NCBI GenBank assembly: GCA_001314865.1
Contig: LJZR01000007.1
Coordinates: 124,001-188,000, forward strand
Direction of reading: 5' to 3'
DNA from: Phormidesmis priestleyi Ana
GTDB lineage: Bacteria > Cyanobacteriota > Cyanobacteriia > Phormidesmidales > Phormidesmidaceae
DNA: 64,000 nt
Position 1 is the stretch's first letter, and each line of letters opens with the position of its first letter. The position numbers and the translations under genes were made by a program. Below the pieces are notes generated by a model. It ran no database searches and was not told where the DNA came from. It saw only the letters and a list, made by a program, of their open reading frames with translations. Shown here piece after piece: positions 42,012 through 50,983 of this stretch.

Positions 42012-42569
42012 ATGACTATTGTTCTTGTAACCGGCCCGGCTCGATCGGGTAAAAGCGAATGGGCCGAGCTGCGAGCTACACAACTCGCTAGTGCCAAAGC
42101 CCGGCAGGTCGTGTATGTGGCCACTGCCCAAACAAACGCTCAAGATGCTGAATGGCAGGCTAGGATTGAACGCCACCAGTATAGACGGCCAGCAGATTGG
42201 CAGGTGATAGAGGTGCCGGTGCAGCTGGCTCAGGCCGTTACCCAATACGACCAAACGCACTGCTTGCTTATAGATTCGCTTGGAACATGGTTGGCGAACT
42301 TAATTGAGCAGGACGCAGGGGAGTGGCAGATTGTTCAAGAGAATTTTATTGTGGCGCTGACAAGCACTGCTGCTGATGTGGTGGTAGTGGCAGAGGAAAC
42401 CGGCTGGGGTGTGGTGCCTGCCTATGCGCTGGGCCGTCTATTTCGCGATCGCCTCGGTAGCCTCAGTCGCGCAGTCGGGGCGATCGCCAACGATGTCTAT
42501 TTAGTCACTAGCGGATATGCCATTAACCTTTCATCCCTTGGCGAACCTGTTGATAGGCCTGAACCCTAG
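42012..42569 (+). CDS. cobU: Adenosylcobinamide kinase / guanylyltransferase
   Basis: 185 residues. CobU phosphorylates adenosylcobinamide and then adds GMP, in the lower-ligand assembly of vitamin B12 or pseudocobalamin. P-loop GPARSGKSEWAE lies at residues 8-19; YVATAQTNAQDAEWQARIERH is the signature segment with the guanylylated His; LLIDSLGTWLANL and VVVAEETGWGVVP follow. Its length is typical. Other cob genes are not in the window. Confidence 0.94.
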   Translation: MTIVLVTGPARSGKSEWAELRATQLASAKARQVVYVATAQTNAQDAEWQARIERHQYRRPADWQVIEVPVQLAQAVTQYDQTHCLLIDSLGTWLANLIEQDAGEWQIVQENFIVALTSTAADVVVVAEETGWGVVPAYALGRLFRDRLGSLSRAVGAIANDVYLVTSGYAINLSSLGEPVDRPEP

Positions 42570-42673
42570 TAGCGCAACTATGACAACTATTAATTGTTTC
42601 TATCAAGAGCCCGCACAGCGGTATTGAAGCAGTTAGACTCTTTAAACTGAAAAGATTTTCTTCACAAACGGCT

Positions 42674-43108
42674 ATGGCTTCTCTAACCGAAGTAAAAACC
42701 TACCTTGCCCACTGGTTTCAGCTTGGGAAAGTGGTTAAAAGCGATCGCGGACACACCCAATACCAAATTGAGAAAGTCATTCAAGGCGACCACTTCAGCC
42801 TCGAATTTGAAAACTGCTGGGCGGCTATTATGTCCAATCAAGGCCGGGATCTGTATTTAGAAGGGACTGATCAAACCATTGCCGAACTGCTCTCTCCTGC
42901 TTGGGAGATCATCAGCTGTGCCCGTTGTGATATGCCCGTGCCTATCCCTGAGGTAGAGCTACAATCTCGCCTATGCCCTTGCAATGATCTGCCAGGCTGG
43001 CCCAATGAAGAGATTCCGAAGCCCCGGCTACCCGTCAATAACTATCAACAACTACACAAACTCAAAAAGCGGCTACAGCACAATCTGAGTCAGGAATCTG
43101 TTTCGTGA
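42674..43108 (+). CDS. Conserved cyanobacterial protein with four cysteines
   Basis: 144 residues. The N-terminal half (LAHWFQLGKVVKSDRGHTQY... and FENCWAAIMSNQGRDLYLEG) is soluble and globular. The C-terminal half contains CARCDMPVPIPEVELQSRLCPC, spaced like a small zinc-binding knuckle. I do not recognise a characterised family; a hypothetical conserved in cyanobacteria is likely. It lies 104 bases after cobU, on the same strand, with no terminator visible between them. Confidence 0.7.
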   Translation: MASLTEVKTYLAHWFQLGKVVKSDRGHTQYQIEKVIQGDHFSLEFENCWAAIMSNQGRDLYLEGTDQTIAELLSPAWEIISCARCDMPVPIPEVELQSRLCPCNDLPGWPNEEIPKPRLPVNNYQQLHKLKKRLQHNLSQESVS

Positions 43109-43174
43109 TCGGTACTTCTGAGAGATCTCTTCTACGATCTCAGAAGAGATCTCAGAAAAGATCTCAGGCGCTTA

Positions 43175-44143
43175 TCAGACGGCCGCTTTTACTTTAGTCT
43201 CCTTGGCTTCGCTGCTACGAACGATGTCGTAGGTTAAAAAGTCTTTGGCCATAATTGTATTGGGGAAGATAGATCGCGCCTCGTTAAGCAGGTCACTGGG
43301 CTGGATTGCATTCCCAGGGGCATAGCGCGGGCTAAAGTGAGTCATAATTAGCTGCTTTACCTGAGCTGAAAGGGCGACCTGAGCGGCCATGGTTGAAGTA
43401 GAATGCATTCTTTGATAGGCCAAGCCAGCATCCTGATGGGCGAAGGTCGCCTCATGAACCAGCACATCAGCGCCTTCGGCTAGCGCGATCGCATTCTCAC
43501 AAAAAACCGTATCAGTGCAGTACACAAACTTTCGCCCCCAAATCGTCGGGCCACACAAATCTGAGCCATTGATTTTACGACCATCTGCCAGCGTCACGAC
43601 TTCGCCCCGCTTGAGGTTGCCATATAGCGGGCCGGGCGGAATGCCCAGCGCTGCGGCGCGTTTTACATCAAAGTGTCCGGTGCGATCTTTTTCGGTAACG
43701 CGGTATCCATGCGCCGGAATCCGATGCTTTAGCAGCTGACAGGTCACGATGTAGTCATCATCTTCATACACCTTGCCGGGTTCAGTGACATGCACTTCAA
43801 TCGGATAGGAAGACTGCGTTTTGGAATATCGGCGGCAGGCTTCTAGGTAGGGCGCTAGCTCAGGAGGGCCGTAGATATCGATTTGCTGCTGACCGGTACC
43901 CGCCATACCGCAGCTCGCTAACAACCCTGGCAACCCAAAGATGTGATCGCCATGCATATGGGTGACAAAAATTCGGCGAATCTGGCTTGACTTAAATTCG
44001 CTTTTTAAGAACTGGTGCTGCGTACTTTCGCCACAGTCAAATAGCCAAACCTCGGCCCGCTGAGGCAGGCGTAAGGCTACGCTTGAAACATTGCGCGATC
44101 GCGTGGGCACACCAGAGCTGGTTCCTAAAAAAGTAATTTGCAA
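43175..44143 (-). CDS. rnz: Ribonuclease Z
   Basis: About 322 residues of the metallo-beta-lactamase RNase Z family, which trims tRNA 3' ends. The opening [25 protein letters not shown] is canonical; [14 protein letters not shown] carries the zinc ligands; [14 protein letters not shown] and [10 protein letters not shown] follow. TTG 44143 gives the family start MQITFLG; a TTG at 44164 would add seven residues and has no better ribosome-binding site. Serine replaces the second glycine in DCGESTQHQ. Confidence 0.94.
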   Translation of the reverse strand: MQITFLGTSSGVPTRSRNVSSVALRLPQRAEVWLFDCGESTQHQFLKSEFKSSQIRRIFVTHMHGDHIFGLPGLLASCGMAGTGQQQIDIYGPPELAPYLEACRRYSKTQSSYPIEVHVTEPGKVYEDDDYIVTCQLLKHRIPAHGYRVTEKDRTGHFDVKRAAALGIPPGPLYGNLKRGEVVTLADGRKINGSDLCGPTIWGRKFVYCTDTVFCENAIALAEGADVLVHEATFAHQDAGLAYQRMHSTSTMAAQVALSAQVKQLIMTHFSPRYAPGNAIQPSDLLNEARSIFPNTIMAKDFLTYDIVRSSEAKETKVKAAV

Positions 44144-44309
44144 TGTTTTGTCAGGGGTAATCAATCAGAACATAAGCGGCTTTTCATCACCTTATCCCAT
44201 AGTGACAGAGTTCTACGGATATGCGGTCATGCCTGAAAAAGTCATGAATTAAGCATATTTTTGATTGTAGCGAGCCCTTTACTCAATCGGGCACTCATCT
44301 CCCTCGCAA

Positions 44310-44343
44310 ACGCAAATAACTTGCTATAGCAAGCTATTTGCGT
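44310..44343. promoter_or_regulatory. 34-nt near-perfect palindrome
   Basis: acgcaaataacttgc pairs with gcaagctatttgcgt around a tata centre with one A-C mismatch. It could be a bidirectional terminator, an operator or a cruciform site between rnz and polA. Confidence 0.5.
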
Positions 44344-44439
44344 CGATGATCACCATCACCAGTCGCAAAATAAGAGTGTAAAACGATTAACCTTAAGCGA
44401 CAAAATCAAAAAAAAGCCGAGAGAGTGAAGAATTATTAC

Positions 44440-44750
44440 TAAAAGAACGGTGTTTCTTGATACACTTCCACAAGGAGTTGTAACAACCTTTTTTGTTAAC
44501 AAAGATTTGCCTGTTTGGCCTGTGTCATTCGGCCTATTTTTTGTCTTCGGTGTTCGTGTGGGAGCACGTGCTGCTGAGTTTCTCCAAATTGAGCGGTCAG
44601 TTGTGAGCCATTAGCTGTGAGCCATTAGCCTTGGCCATTTGAGCTATCAGCTGAGCTATTAGGGCTGACCTATCAACGAATGAATTTAGAAATCGACCCT
44701 CAGCACCTAGAAGTACTTTGCAATGAGTATTTTTGGGTGCTTTTTATTTC
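44440..44750 (+). ncRNA. Candidate small RNA or attenuated polA leader
   Basis: A plus-strand transcript must end at the strong terminator at 44702-44749, yet no open reading frame precedes it for over 500 bases. A 200-300-nt RNA starting after about 44440 is the simplest reading; the 5' end is a guess. I could not match it to Yfr1, 6S RNA or another known family. Confidence 0.3.
44702..44749 (+). terminator. Strong intrinsic terminator without an upstream gene
   Basis: A 16-bp stem (44702-44717 with 44726-44741, three G-U wobbles, no mismatches) has an 8-nt loop and is followed by TTTTTATTT. It is one of the best terminators in the window. Confidence 0.85.
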
Positions 44751-44823
44751 CGTCGGTCATTTCTCGGTTGCTATCAGATAATAAGATAGATCCTCCTTAC
44801 ACCCCCTTACACCCCGTAGTATC

Positions 44824-47766
44824 TTGAGTCCTGATTTGAGTTCATCTAGTGCATCTAGTTCCTCTACAAAGCCTGTTCTCATGCTGGTCGATGGTCATTC
44901 TTTGGCCTTTCGGTCTTACTATGCGTTTGCTCGTAGTCGGGATGGGGGGCTGCGTACCTCTACTGGCGTGCCGACCAGTGTTTGCTTTGGGTTTTTGAAG
45001 TCGCTCATGGACACGCTAGAGGCCGAAAAGCCCGACTGCGCTGCTATTACTTTTGACTTGGCTGCACCGACGTTTCGCCATGAAGAAACCGATACCTACA
45101 AAGCGGGCAGAGCAGAAACGCCAGAAGAATTTACCGAAGATGTCGAAAATCTCAAGGTGTTGCTAGGCAAGCTCAAACTGCCGATTTTTTGCGAGCCCGG
45201 CTATGAAGCCGACGATATGATTGGCACCCTCGCTACTAGGGCTAAAGACAAAGGGTTTCAGGTCAAAATTTTAAGCGGTGACCAGGATCTTTTTCAGCTC
45301 ATTGACCCTGAAGAAAACATCAAAATTATGTACCTGAGCAATTCGTTTGCTCGTAGTAGCAATGGCTCAGCCAAAGAGTTTGGGGTGGCTGAAGTGTACG
45401 AAAAGCTGGAGATTTTGCCCGCTCAGGTGATTGACTACAAAGCCCTATGCGGCGACGCTTCAGATAATATCCCTGGCGTTAGAGGGATCGGCAAAAAAAC
45501 GGCTGTTAAGCTGCTAGATACCTATGGTGACCTAGACACTATTTACGCCTCAATTGACGAAATTAAAGGCGCGGTGAAAAAAAAGCTAGAAGCGGGCTAC
45601 GAATCGGCCAAGAAATCTAAATATTTGGCCACTATTATTACTGATGTGCCGGTAGAGACTGATTTAGAAACCTGCAAACTAGAAGGGTTCGATGCAAACG
45701 AGGTGATTCCCATTCTGAAAAAGTTGGAATTGCAGCACTTTGTCAATCGATTGAATAAGTTGCAAGCCTCTTTGGGCGGCCAGTCAGACTATCAGCCACC
45801 GGTTCGCAAGGTCGTAGATCCGCCGCTAAATGATTTTGCCGATGAGGATCTGTCTTTTTTTACTGCCGAAGAAACCGACGCAGTTGATCAGATGGGGCTC
45901 GGCGGGGTTGATATTCAGCCGCAGATTGTCACCACTGAAGCAGCGCTTTTGGATCTGGTAAAAACGCTTGAAGCGCAAACAGATGCCGCTGCGCCCGTTG
46001 CTTGGGATACTGAAACTACCTCGATTGATCCCTTAGAGGCCGACCTCGTTGGGATCGGCTGCTGCTGGGGTGAGGGTTCAGCCGAACTTGCCTACATTCC
46101 AGTGGGTCACAGCGCTGGCAAACAGCTATCAGCACAGGCGGTGCTTGATGCGCTTCGGCCTGTGCTAGAGAGTGCCGAATATCCCAAGGTGTTTCAAAAC
46201 GCAAAGTACGACCGCTTGGTACTCCGACGGGCAGGTGTGATGCTAGCAGGTGTGGTGTTTGACCCGATGCTGGCGAGCTATGTGCTCAACCCTGAGAATA
46301 GTCATAACCTGTCAGACTTGTCGCTGCGGTATTTGGAGCTAGCAACGCTGAGCTATGAGGCGCTTGTGCCCAAGGGGAAAACGATTGGGGAGATTGCGAT
46401 CGCAAAGGTCGCCCAGTACTGCGGTAGCGATGTCCATACCACCTACCGCCTAGTGCCCATACTCAAAGCCGAACTAGCCCAAGTGCCCGAGTTAGACGCG
46501 CTCTTTAATGAGATAGAGCTACCCGTAGAGCCAGTGCTAGCCAATATGGAAGCCACTGGCATCCGTATTGATAAAGACTACCTCCAGACTTTCTCTAAAG
46601 AGTTAGAGACCACCCTAGCAGGCATTGAAAAGTCGGCCTACGCAGCAGCGGGCTCTGAATTTAACCTGGGATCGCCCAAGCAGCTAAGTACGCTGTTTTT
46701 TGACACACTAGGGCTCGACAAGCGCAAGTCTCGTAAAAATAAAACAGGCTATTCAACCGATGCCGCCACGCTCGAAAAATTGCAGGGTGACCATCCTGTA
46801 GTCGATGCGGTTGTAGAACACCGCACGCTCTCCAAGCTCAAAAGCACCTATGTAGACGCGCTGCCGACTCTGATTCGGCCTAACACGCAGCGCGTCCATA
46901 CCGACTTTAATCAGGCAGTCACTTCTACAGGCAGACTATCGTCGTCTAATCCGAATCTGCAAAACATTCCCATTCGCACCGCCTTTAGCCGCCAAATTCG
47001 CCAGGCGTTTTTGCCGCAAGCAGGCTGGCATCTCGTCGCTGCCGACTACTCACAAATAGAGCTGCGAATTTTGGCACACCTGAGCCAGGAGCCTATTTTA
47101 GTCGAGGCTTATCGCAATAATGACGATGTGCATCGGCTGACCGCGACGCTGCTATTTGACAAAGCCAAAGACGAGGTTACTTCCGATGAGCGCCGAATGG
47201 CAAAGATCATTAACTTTGGCGTGATTTACGGTATGGGCGCAGTGAGATTTGCCCGTGAAACGGGAGTGCATCGACTAGAGGCCAAGACGTTTATCGATCG
47301 GTTTAACGAGCGCTATCCGAAGGTGTTTGAATACTTACAGCAAATGCAAAAGGAGGCGATCGCCCAAGGGTACGTCAAAACCATCGCCGGTCGCCGTCGG
47401 TACTTTAACTTCACGACCCGCAGTCTGCAAGCACTCAAAGGTGCTCCGCTAGAAGAAATTAAACTAGATCAGCTGCAAACTAACGGCTACGATGCCGGTT
47501 CATTGAGAGCTGCGGCCAATGCGCCTATCCAAGGATCTAGCGCCGACATTATTAAAATCGCGATGATTCGAATGCATGAGCTGCTGAAAAATTATGACGC
47601 TAAAATGCTGCTGCAAGTGCATGACGAGCTTATTTTTGAAGTGCCGCCCGCCGAGTGGGATGAGCTTAAGCCCAAAATTGAAAACACAATGGAATCGGCA
47701 GTAGCGCTGGTTGTGCCGCTCAAGGTAGAAGCCACCGCTGGCAAAAACTGGATGGAAGCTAAGTAA
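44824..47766 (+). CDS. polA: DNA polymerase I
   Basis: 980 residues with all three domains. The 5'-nuclease domain opens LVDGHSLAFRSYYAF and has ALCGDASDNIPGVRGIGKKTA. The 3'-5' exonuclease domain keeps the catalytic DxE (AWDTETTSIDPLEA), so proofreading looks intact. The polymerase domain has DYSQIELRILAHLS, RRMAKIINFGVIYGMG and LLQVHDELIFE. It fills gaps in repair and replaces RNA primers. Translation appears to start at TTG 44824; the first ATG is 19 codons in, and no Shine-Dalgarno sequence is visible. A Ser-rich N-terminal tag precedes the conserved start. Confidence 0.97.
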   Translation: MSPDLSSSSASSSSTKPVLMLVDGHSLAFRSYYAFARSRDGGLRTSTGVPTSVCFGFLKSLMDTLEAEKPDCAAITFDLAAPTFRHEETDTYKAGRAETPEEFTEDVENLKVLLGKLKLPIFCEPGYEADDMIGTLATRAKDKGFQVKILSGDQDLFQLIDPEENIKIMYLSNSFARSSNGSAKEFGVAEVYEKLEILPAQVIDYKALCGDASDNIPGVRGIGKKTAVKLLDTYGDLDTIYASIDEIKGAVKKKLEAGYESAKKSKYLATIITDVPVETDLETCKLEGFDANEVIPILKKLELQHFVNRLNKLQASLGGQSDYQPPVRKVVDPPLNDFADEDLSFFTAEETDAVDQMGLGGVDIQPQIVTTEAALLDLVKTLEAQTDAAAPVAWDTETTSIDPLEADLVGIGCCWGEGSAELAYIPVGHSAGKQLSAQAVLDALRPVLESAEYPKVFQNAKYDRLVLRRAGVMLAGVVFDPMLASYVLNPENSHNLSDLSLRYLELATLSYEALVPKGKTIGEIAIAKVAQYCGSDVHTTYRLVPILKAELAQVPELDALFNEIELPVEPVLANMEATGIRIDKDYLQTFSKELETTLAGIEKSAYAAAGSEFNLGSPKQLSTLFFDTLGLDKRKSRKNKTGYSTDAATLEKLQGDHPVVDAVVEHRTLSKLKSTYVDALPTLIRPNTQRVHTDFNQAVTSTGRLSSSNPNLQNIPIRTAFSRQIRQAFLPQAGWHLVAADYSQIELRILAHLSQEPILVEAYRNNDDVHRLTATLLFDKAKDEVTSDERRMAKIINFGVIYGMGAVRFARETGVHRLEAKTFIDRFNERYPKVFEYLQQMQKEAIAQGYVKTIAGRRRYFNFTTRSLQALKGAPLEEIKLDQLQTNGYDAGSLRAAANAPIQGSSADIIKIAMIRMHELLKNYDAKMLLQVHDELIFEVPPAEWDELKPKIENTMESAVALVVPLKVEATAGKNWMEAK

Positions 47767-48383
47767 AACTAACAGATAAAAACAGATACAAGTAATACAT
47801 GCCAAGGCAAGAGAGATTACGGAGAAATCGTGAGCTCTATGCTCATCTAACGCCAACGCCATTTGCCCCATTCGCTGCAATGACCACTGCATGGGGCATT
47901 GAGCCAGTGCGGAGTTTCTTGAATTTTCTTGAATGCATTTCCAAAAAAGATTTTTGCCGGATAAATAGCCGATAACAATTTCGTCTAAGTAGCAGCAGGC
48001 ATGAACAATCTTTTCGCAGTCATATGATTGACAGATGACCTACAACAGACTGACCACCTTCACGACCGTAAATACTAGGAGATAGTCAACAGCAGGCATC
48101 ACAATCGATACAGCTACAATCTACATTAAAAAAACTCTCCACATTTTGGCCAAGACGGTCTTTAATATGAGCCATAGTCTGCAATATTGATTTAGAGTAA
48201 CGGGCAGGTGAGATATTTGGTGAGATCTCTCTCGCTTTGTGTGATCCTTCTTAAAATGCGTATTCACTACGATTTTGTTGAAGGGCATGCTTGCTCGGCC
48301 ATTATTCAGATGTCATTCAGATATTTCGCCCAAATATTTCGCTCAAAACCGTCACTGGCGCTGCTGTGCTGCCTACTTTGCTT
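47767..48383. other. Intergenic region with gene relic
   Basis: 617 bases. Next to polA, a hairpin tgccccat/atggggca (47864-47898) may end its transcript. A minus-strand relic of a ferredoxin-like gene lies at 48020-48175. Positions 48176-48383 show no clear feature beyond an upstream in-frame extension of the esterase gene from TTG 48291, which lacks support. Confidence 0.5.
48020..48175 (-). pseudogene. Relic of a CxxCxxC ferredoxin-like / MBL-fold protein N-terminus
   Basis: On the minus strand an ATG at 48175 opens a 29-codon frame ending NVDCSCIDCDACC, then TGA (48088-48086). Reading through the TGA as Trp continues LSPSIYGREGGQSVVGH before another stop. From memory, cyanobacterial ferredoxin-MBL-fold hydrolases start with ENVxxxFxVDxxCIDCDTCRWMAP and continue with a REGGQSAV-type segment. 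The cysteine spacing and the W-to-stop position fit that family. The rest of the gene is absent because polA occupies the space. I therefore read it as a truncated, decayed copy. Confidence 0.55.
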
Positions 48384-49439
48384 ATGAAACCTCGTTTTGT
48401 CACAGCTATTGGCCTAGCTTTAGTTCTGGGAACAGGCTTGGGAATCGGTCTGCAAAGATATTTGAACCTGAGCACCAAAACAGCGACGCTGCTGCAAAAA
48501 ACAGGCTTATACGGCTATTTTTCTAAGCCGCTTCAGGCGCTAGCAGGTAGTGAACCACAGCATGCGATCGCCGATAGGCTTCAGGGGAAGCTGAAGCTGT
48601 ATGTACTGGTTGGTCAATCTAACATGGTCGGGGCGGCTAAGGTGCCTGATAACCTTAAAACCAGTGCCAATATCTTTACTTTTGGCAACGACTACCAGTG
48701 GGCCCGAGGAAACGAACCTGTCGATAGTGCTAAGGGCCAAATCGACCGCGTTTCAGAAGATCCTAACGCTGGGTTTGGGCCTGCTTTTACCTTCGCAAAA
48801 ACGCTCGTACTAGAAGATAGCAACCAGCTGATCGGGCTGATTCCCTGTGCCAAGAACGGCGCTTCGATTACTGACTGGCAGCAGAGCATTAGTGACCAAA
48901 CTCTGTATGGTTCTTGCCTTAAGCGTGTACGAGCCGCTTCCCCAATGGGAGAAGTCAGCGGTATTTTGTTTTTCCAGGGCGAAGCCGATACTGTAGACCC
49001 TCAGCAATTTCCGTCCTTGCAGCCCGATGCTGAGGCCTGGGCTGAAAAATTTGCCCTATTCGCCTACAACTTTCGGCAGGATCTGGGCCAACCTGATTTG
49101 CCCCTGGTATATGCTCAGCTCGGCCAACCCGACGATTTAGAAGGTCTGCCCAATTGGACACTGATACAAACGCAGCAGAAAAATATTCAAATTCCTAACG
49201 CGGCTATGATTGAAACAAATGATTTGCCAATGGACGGCATTCACTACACAGTCGATAGCTACAAGGTAATCGGACAGCGGTTTTCAGATGCCATGACTCG
49301 GCTGCAAGCAGCCCAGAAAAAAGAGGCCAGCAACCAGTCCATTATGCCAAATGGAGAGAGCCCGGCAGCAGAATCAGCCTTAGAAGCAGAATCAGCCTTA
49401 GAAGCAGAATCAGCACTAGAAGCAGAATCAGCTCTATAA
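48384..49439 (+). CDS. SASA/SGNH-type carbohydrate esterase, membrane-anchored
   Basis: About 351 residues from ATG 48384, which directly begins a signal-anchor (MKPRFVTAIGLALVLGTGLG). The catalytic nucleophile motif LYVLVGQSNMVGAAKVP, the block GPAFTFAKTL, GILFFQGEADT (oxyanion Gly/Gln) and the C-terminal D-x-x-H (LPMDGIHYTVDSY) match the sialic-acid/acetylxylan esterase (SASA, CE6) family. It probably removes acetyl groups from cell-surface or extracellular polysaccharide. The C-terminus is a fourfold AESALE repeat, and the stop codon arises inside the last unit. Confidence 0.85.
   Translation: MKPRFVTAIGLALVLGTGLGIGLQRYLNLSTKTATLLQKTGLYGYFSKPLQALAGSEPQHAIADRLQGKLKLYVLVGQSNMVGAAKVPDNLKTSANIFTFGNDYQWARGNEPVDSAKGQIDRVSEDPNAGFGPAFTFAKTLVLEDSNQLIGLIPCAKNGASITDWQQSISDQTLYGSCLKRVRAASPMGEVSGILFFQGEADTVDPQQFPSLQPDAEAWAEKFALFAYNFRQDLGQPDLPLVYAQLGQPDDLEGLPNWTLIQTQQKNIQIPNAAMIETNDLPMDGIHYTVDSYKVIGQRFSDAMTRLQAAQKKEASNQSIMPNGESPAAESALEAESALEAESALEAESAL
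49368..49439. repeat. In-frame 18-bp x4 array ending in the stop codon
   Basis: gcagaatcagccttagaa is repeated four times with few changes (49368-49439). In the last unit the final GAA codon is TAA, which terminates the esterase. Confidence 0.95.
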
Positions 49440-49528
49440 AAGTCTGTTTGTGAGCGGCCAAGAGTTCTGCCAAAAGTTACATTTGTATTTCTCAATAAGC
49501 GTTAGCTGTTGCAAATAGACCAGTGGTT

Positions 49529-49547
49529 CGCTATCATTCTCATTAGG
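49529..49547 (+). promoter_or_regulatory. Possible Fur box upstream of furA
   Basis: cgctatcattctcattagg resembles the Fur consensus built on tatcatt/attctca hexamers. It lies about 45 bases before the furA start, fitting autoregulation as known for cyanobacterial FurA. Confidence 0.5.
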
Positions 49548-49592
49548 AAAGTCTTATTGATTACACATCACATATAGAGGAGCATAAGCGTC

Positions 49593-50048
49593 ATGGTTGC
49601 CTATACGCCATCGGCATTAAAAGCGGAGCTACATGAGCGCGGCTGGCGCATGACTCCCCAACGTGAAAGAATTTTAACCACATTTCAAAATCTGCCTGAG
49701 GGTCGCCACCTCAGCGCAGAAGATTTGTGCGAAATGCTCAAAGAAACAGATGATCCTATTGGGCTCTCGACGATTTATCGTAACTTAAAGCTAATGTCCC
49801 GCATGGGAATTTTGCGAGAGCTAGAGCTAGCCGAAGACCAAAAGCGGTATGAAATCAATCAGCCCTCGCCGCATCATCATCATCATCTCATCTGTGTTCG
49901 CTGCAATAAAACAATTGAGTTCAAAAATGATTCTGTCCTGAAAGTGGGCGCTAAAACAGCCGAAAAGTCTGGCTATCAGCTACTAGATTGCCAGCTCTCT
50001 ATCCATGCGGTTTGTCCGGCTTGTCAGCGCTCTATCCTGCCGATTTAG
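49593..50048 (+). CDS. fur: Ferric uptake regulator, FurA type
   Basis: 151 residues, the same length as Anabaena FurA. The N-terminal winged helix opens LKAELHERGWRMTPQRERIL and has LSTIYRNLKLMSRMGILREL. The metal-sensing half has the HHHHHLICVRCNKTIEF block and a second CxxC (VCPACQ). It represses iron-uptake and other genes when Fe2+ is plentiful. A GAGGAG ribosome-binding site lies 10 bases upstream and a Fur-box-like site precedes it. The stop codon is within a 16-bp duplication. Confidence 0.94.
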   Translation: MVAYTPSALKAELHERGWRMTPQRERILTTFQNLPEGRHLSAEDLCEMLKETDDPIGLSTIYRNLKLMSRMGILRELELAEDQKRYEINQPSPHHHHHLICVRCNKTIEFKNDSVLKVGAKTAEKSGYQLLDCQLSIHAVCPACQRSILPI

Positions 50049-50069
50049 CACATTGCCGATTTAGCACTT
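50038..50069. repeat. 16-bp duplication spanning the furA stop
   Basis: tgccgatttagcacat is followed directly by tgccgatttagcactt. The first copy contains the TAG stop (50046-50048). Confidence 0.9.
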
Positions 50070-50162
50070 ACCTCAGGAGCACCTTTGATTTAGCGGCCTA
50101 TCTATGGCGCCCCGATTAAGGGCCGCGACCACACTTTCTCCCTTTTCTGATTTTCCTGATAT

Positions 50163-50204
50163 GGATGCCTCCTCAAAGGTGATTTTGGCATCCTTGATTT
50201 GTTT
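50163..50204 (+). terminator. Likely terminator of furA
   Basis: ggatgcc/ggcatcc (7-bp perfect stem, 17-nt loop) is followed by a T-rich tract (ttgatttgtttt), 115 bases after the furA stop. Confidence 0.5.
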
Positions 50205-50242
50205 TAGATTTGTATTGTTTAAGTGCAGCTACAGCGGTAGAC

Positions 50243-50743
50243 CTAAGCTGGCGTTTTTTGAGGAATTTTAGTTCTAGCGCGATCGCTGCGAGCAACTTTC
50301 TCTTGTCGAACGCTAAACTGCCAGGCACTAGAGAACATGTAGTGAATCTGGTGGTGGAGTTCTAGCTGCTTGAGGTTTTCCCATTCGTTTTGGTCGAGCC
50401 ATACGCCATGGCAGTGGCTACAACGATCTAAATAAAAGCTCAGGCCACGGCCTACTTTTGCTTTGGTCATAAGACGAGCGCAGTCTGCACAAAAGTTGGC
50501 GGTGGCGTTGTCAACAACTGGTAGTAAGCGATCGCTAATGCTCAACATATTAGACGCATCGTGAGTCGGTTGGGTGAGGTGCGATCGCTGTTGCTGCTGC
50601 TGTTGTTCTCGATAGTCGAGCCATTCCCAATAGTTTTCAGATGAAATCCAATGGCCAAAGCATTGGCTACATTGGCGGGCAATTAACCCAGTATCGAGAC
50701 TAACTATTTGCAAAGAGTGAGTGTGACAGGTAGGGCATTTCAT
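50243..50743 (-). CDS. Double zinc-ribbon (TFIIB-type) protein
   Basis: 166 residues. Two zf-TFIIB-like ribbons are visible: CPTCHTHSLQIV...CSQCFGHWIS at the N-terminus and CADCARLMTKAKV...DRCSHCHGVWLDQNEWENL in the middle. The second is the classic zf-TFIIB pattern with GVWLDxxE. A polyglutamine run (QQQQQQ) links them. A basic C-terminus (RSDRARTKIPQKTPA) ends the protein. The function is unknown; such proteins are widespread and small. It is convergent with furA. Confidence 0.85.
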   Translation of the reverse strand: MKCPTCHTHSLQIVSLDTGLIARQCSQCFGHWISSENYWEWLDYREQQQQQQRSHLTQPTHDASNMLSISDRLLPVVDNATANFCADCARLMTKAKVGRGLSFYLDRCSHCHGVWLDQNEWENLKQLELHHQIHYMFSSAWQFSVRQEKVARSDRARTKIPQKTPA

Positions 50744-50891
50744 GACAGCGCGATTTTAGTTTTTGATGTCTTCAGGTGTGAACGTTCCCAAATTAATTCA
50801 AGAAATATTGATGTAAGGAAAAGCTTTATTTTTTGTGCGAATTCTCTTTAACGATTGAGAACAAAATCTTTGGGTTTAAGGGAATTTACCC

Positions 50892-50927
50892 AGAGTGAAT
50901 TGAAGGGTGAATTAAAGAGTGAATTTC
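50892..50927. repeat. 12-bp x3 tandem array
   Basis: agagtgaattga, agggtgaattaa and agagtgaatttc follow one another in the spacer upstream of the zinc-ribbon gene and downstream of the isochorismatase-like gene. Confidence 0.85.
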
Positions 50928-50983
50928 GAAATTGTATTTCAGACTTCTTCAAACATCACGCCCTCTATCGCAGGTTATGAAAG

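Larger units (their letters stand above)
44144..44823. other. Long structured intergenic region upstream of polA
   Basis: About 680 bases with no convincing protein gene on either strand. It contains a near-perfect 34-nt palindrome (44310-44343), a smaller gttgtaacaac palindrome followed by a T-run (about 44477-44495), short repeats of gtgagccattag (44602-44635), a very strong plus-strand terminator (44702-44749) and a cccttacac direct repeat just before polA. It may hold a non-coding RNA or a transcription attenuator. Confidence 0.5.

Noticed and set aside
47500-47892. 130-codon minus-strand frame overlapping the polA 3' end
   Set aside because: It is mostly antisense to the polymerase catalytic domain and has no recognisable motif. 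Only the nearby ferredoxin relic at 48020-48175 was kept.
49869-49883. Run of five histidines in FurA looking like an affinity tag
   Set aside because: The HHHHH block is native to cyanobacterial FurA and precedes the conserved LICVRCNKTIEF.
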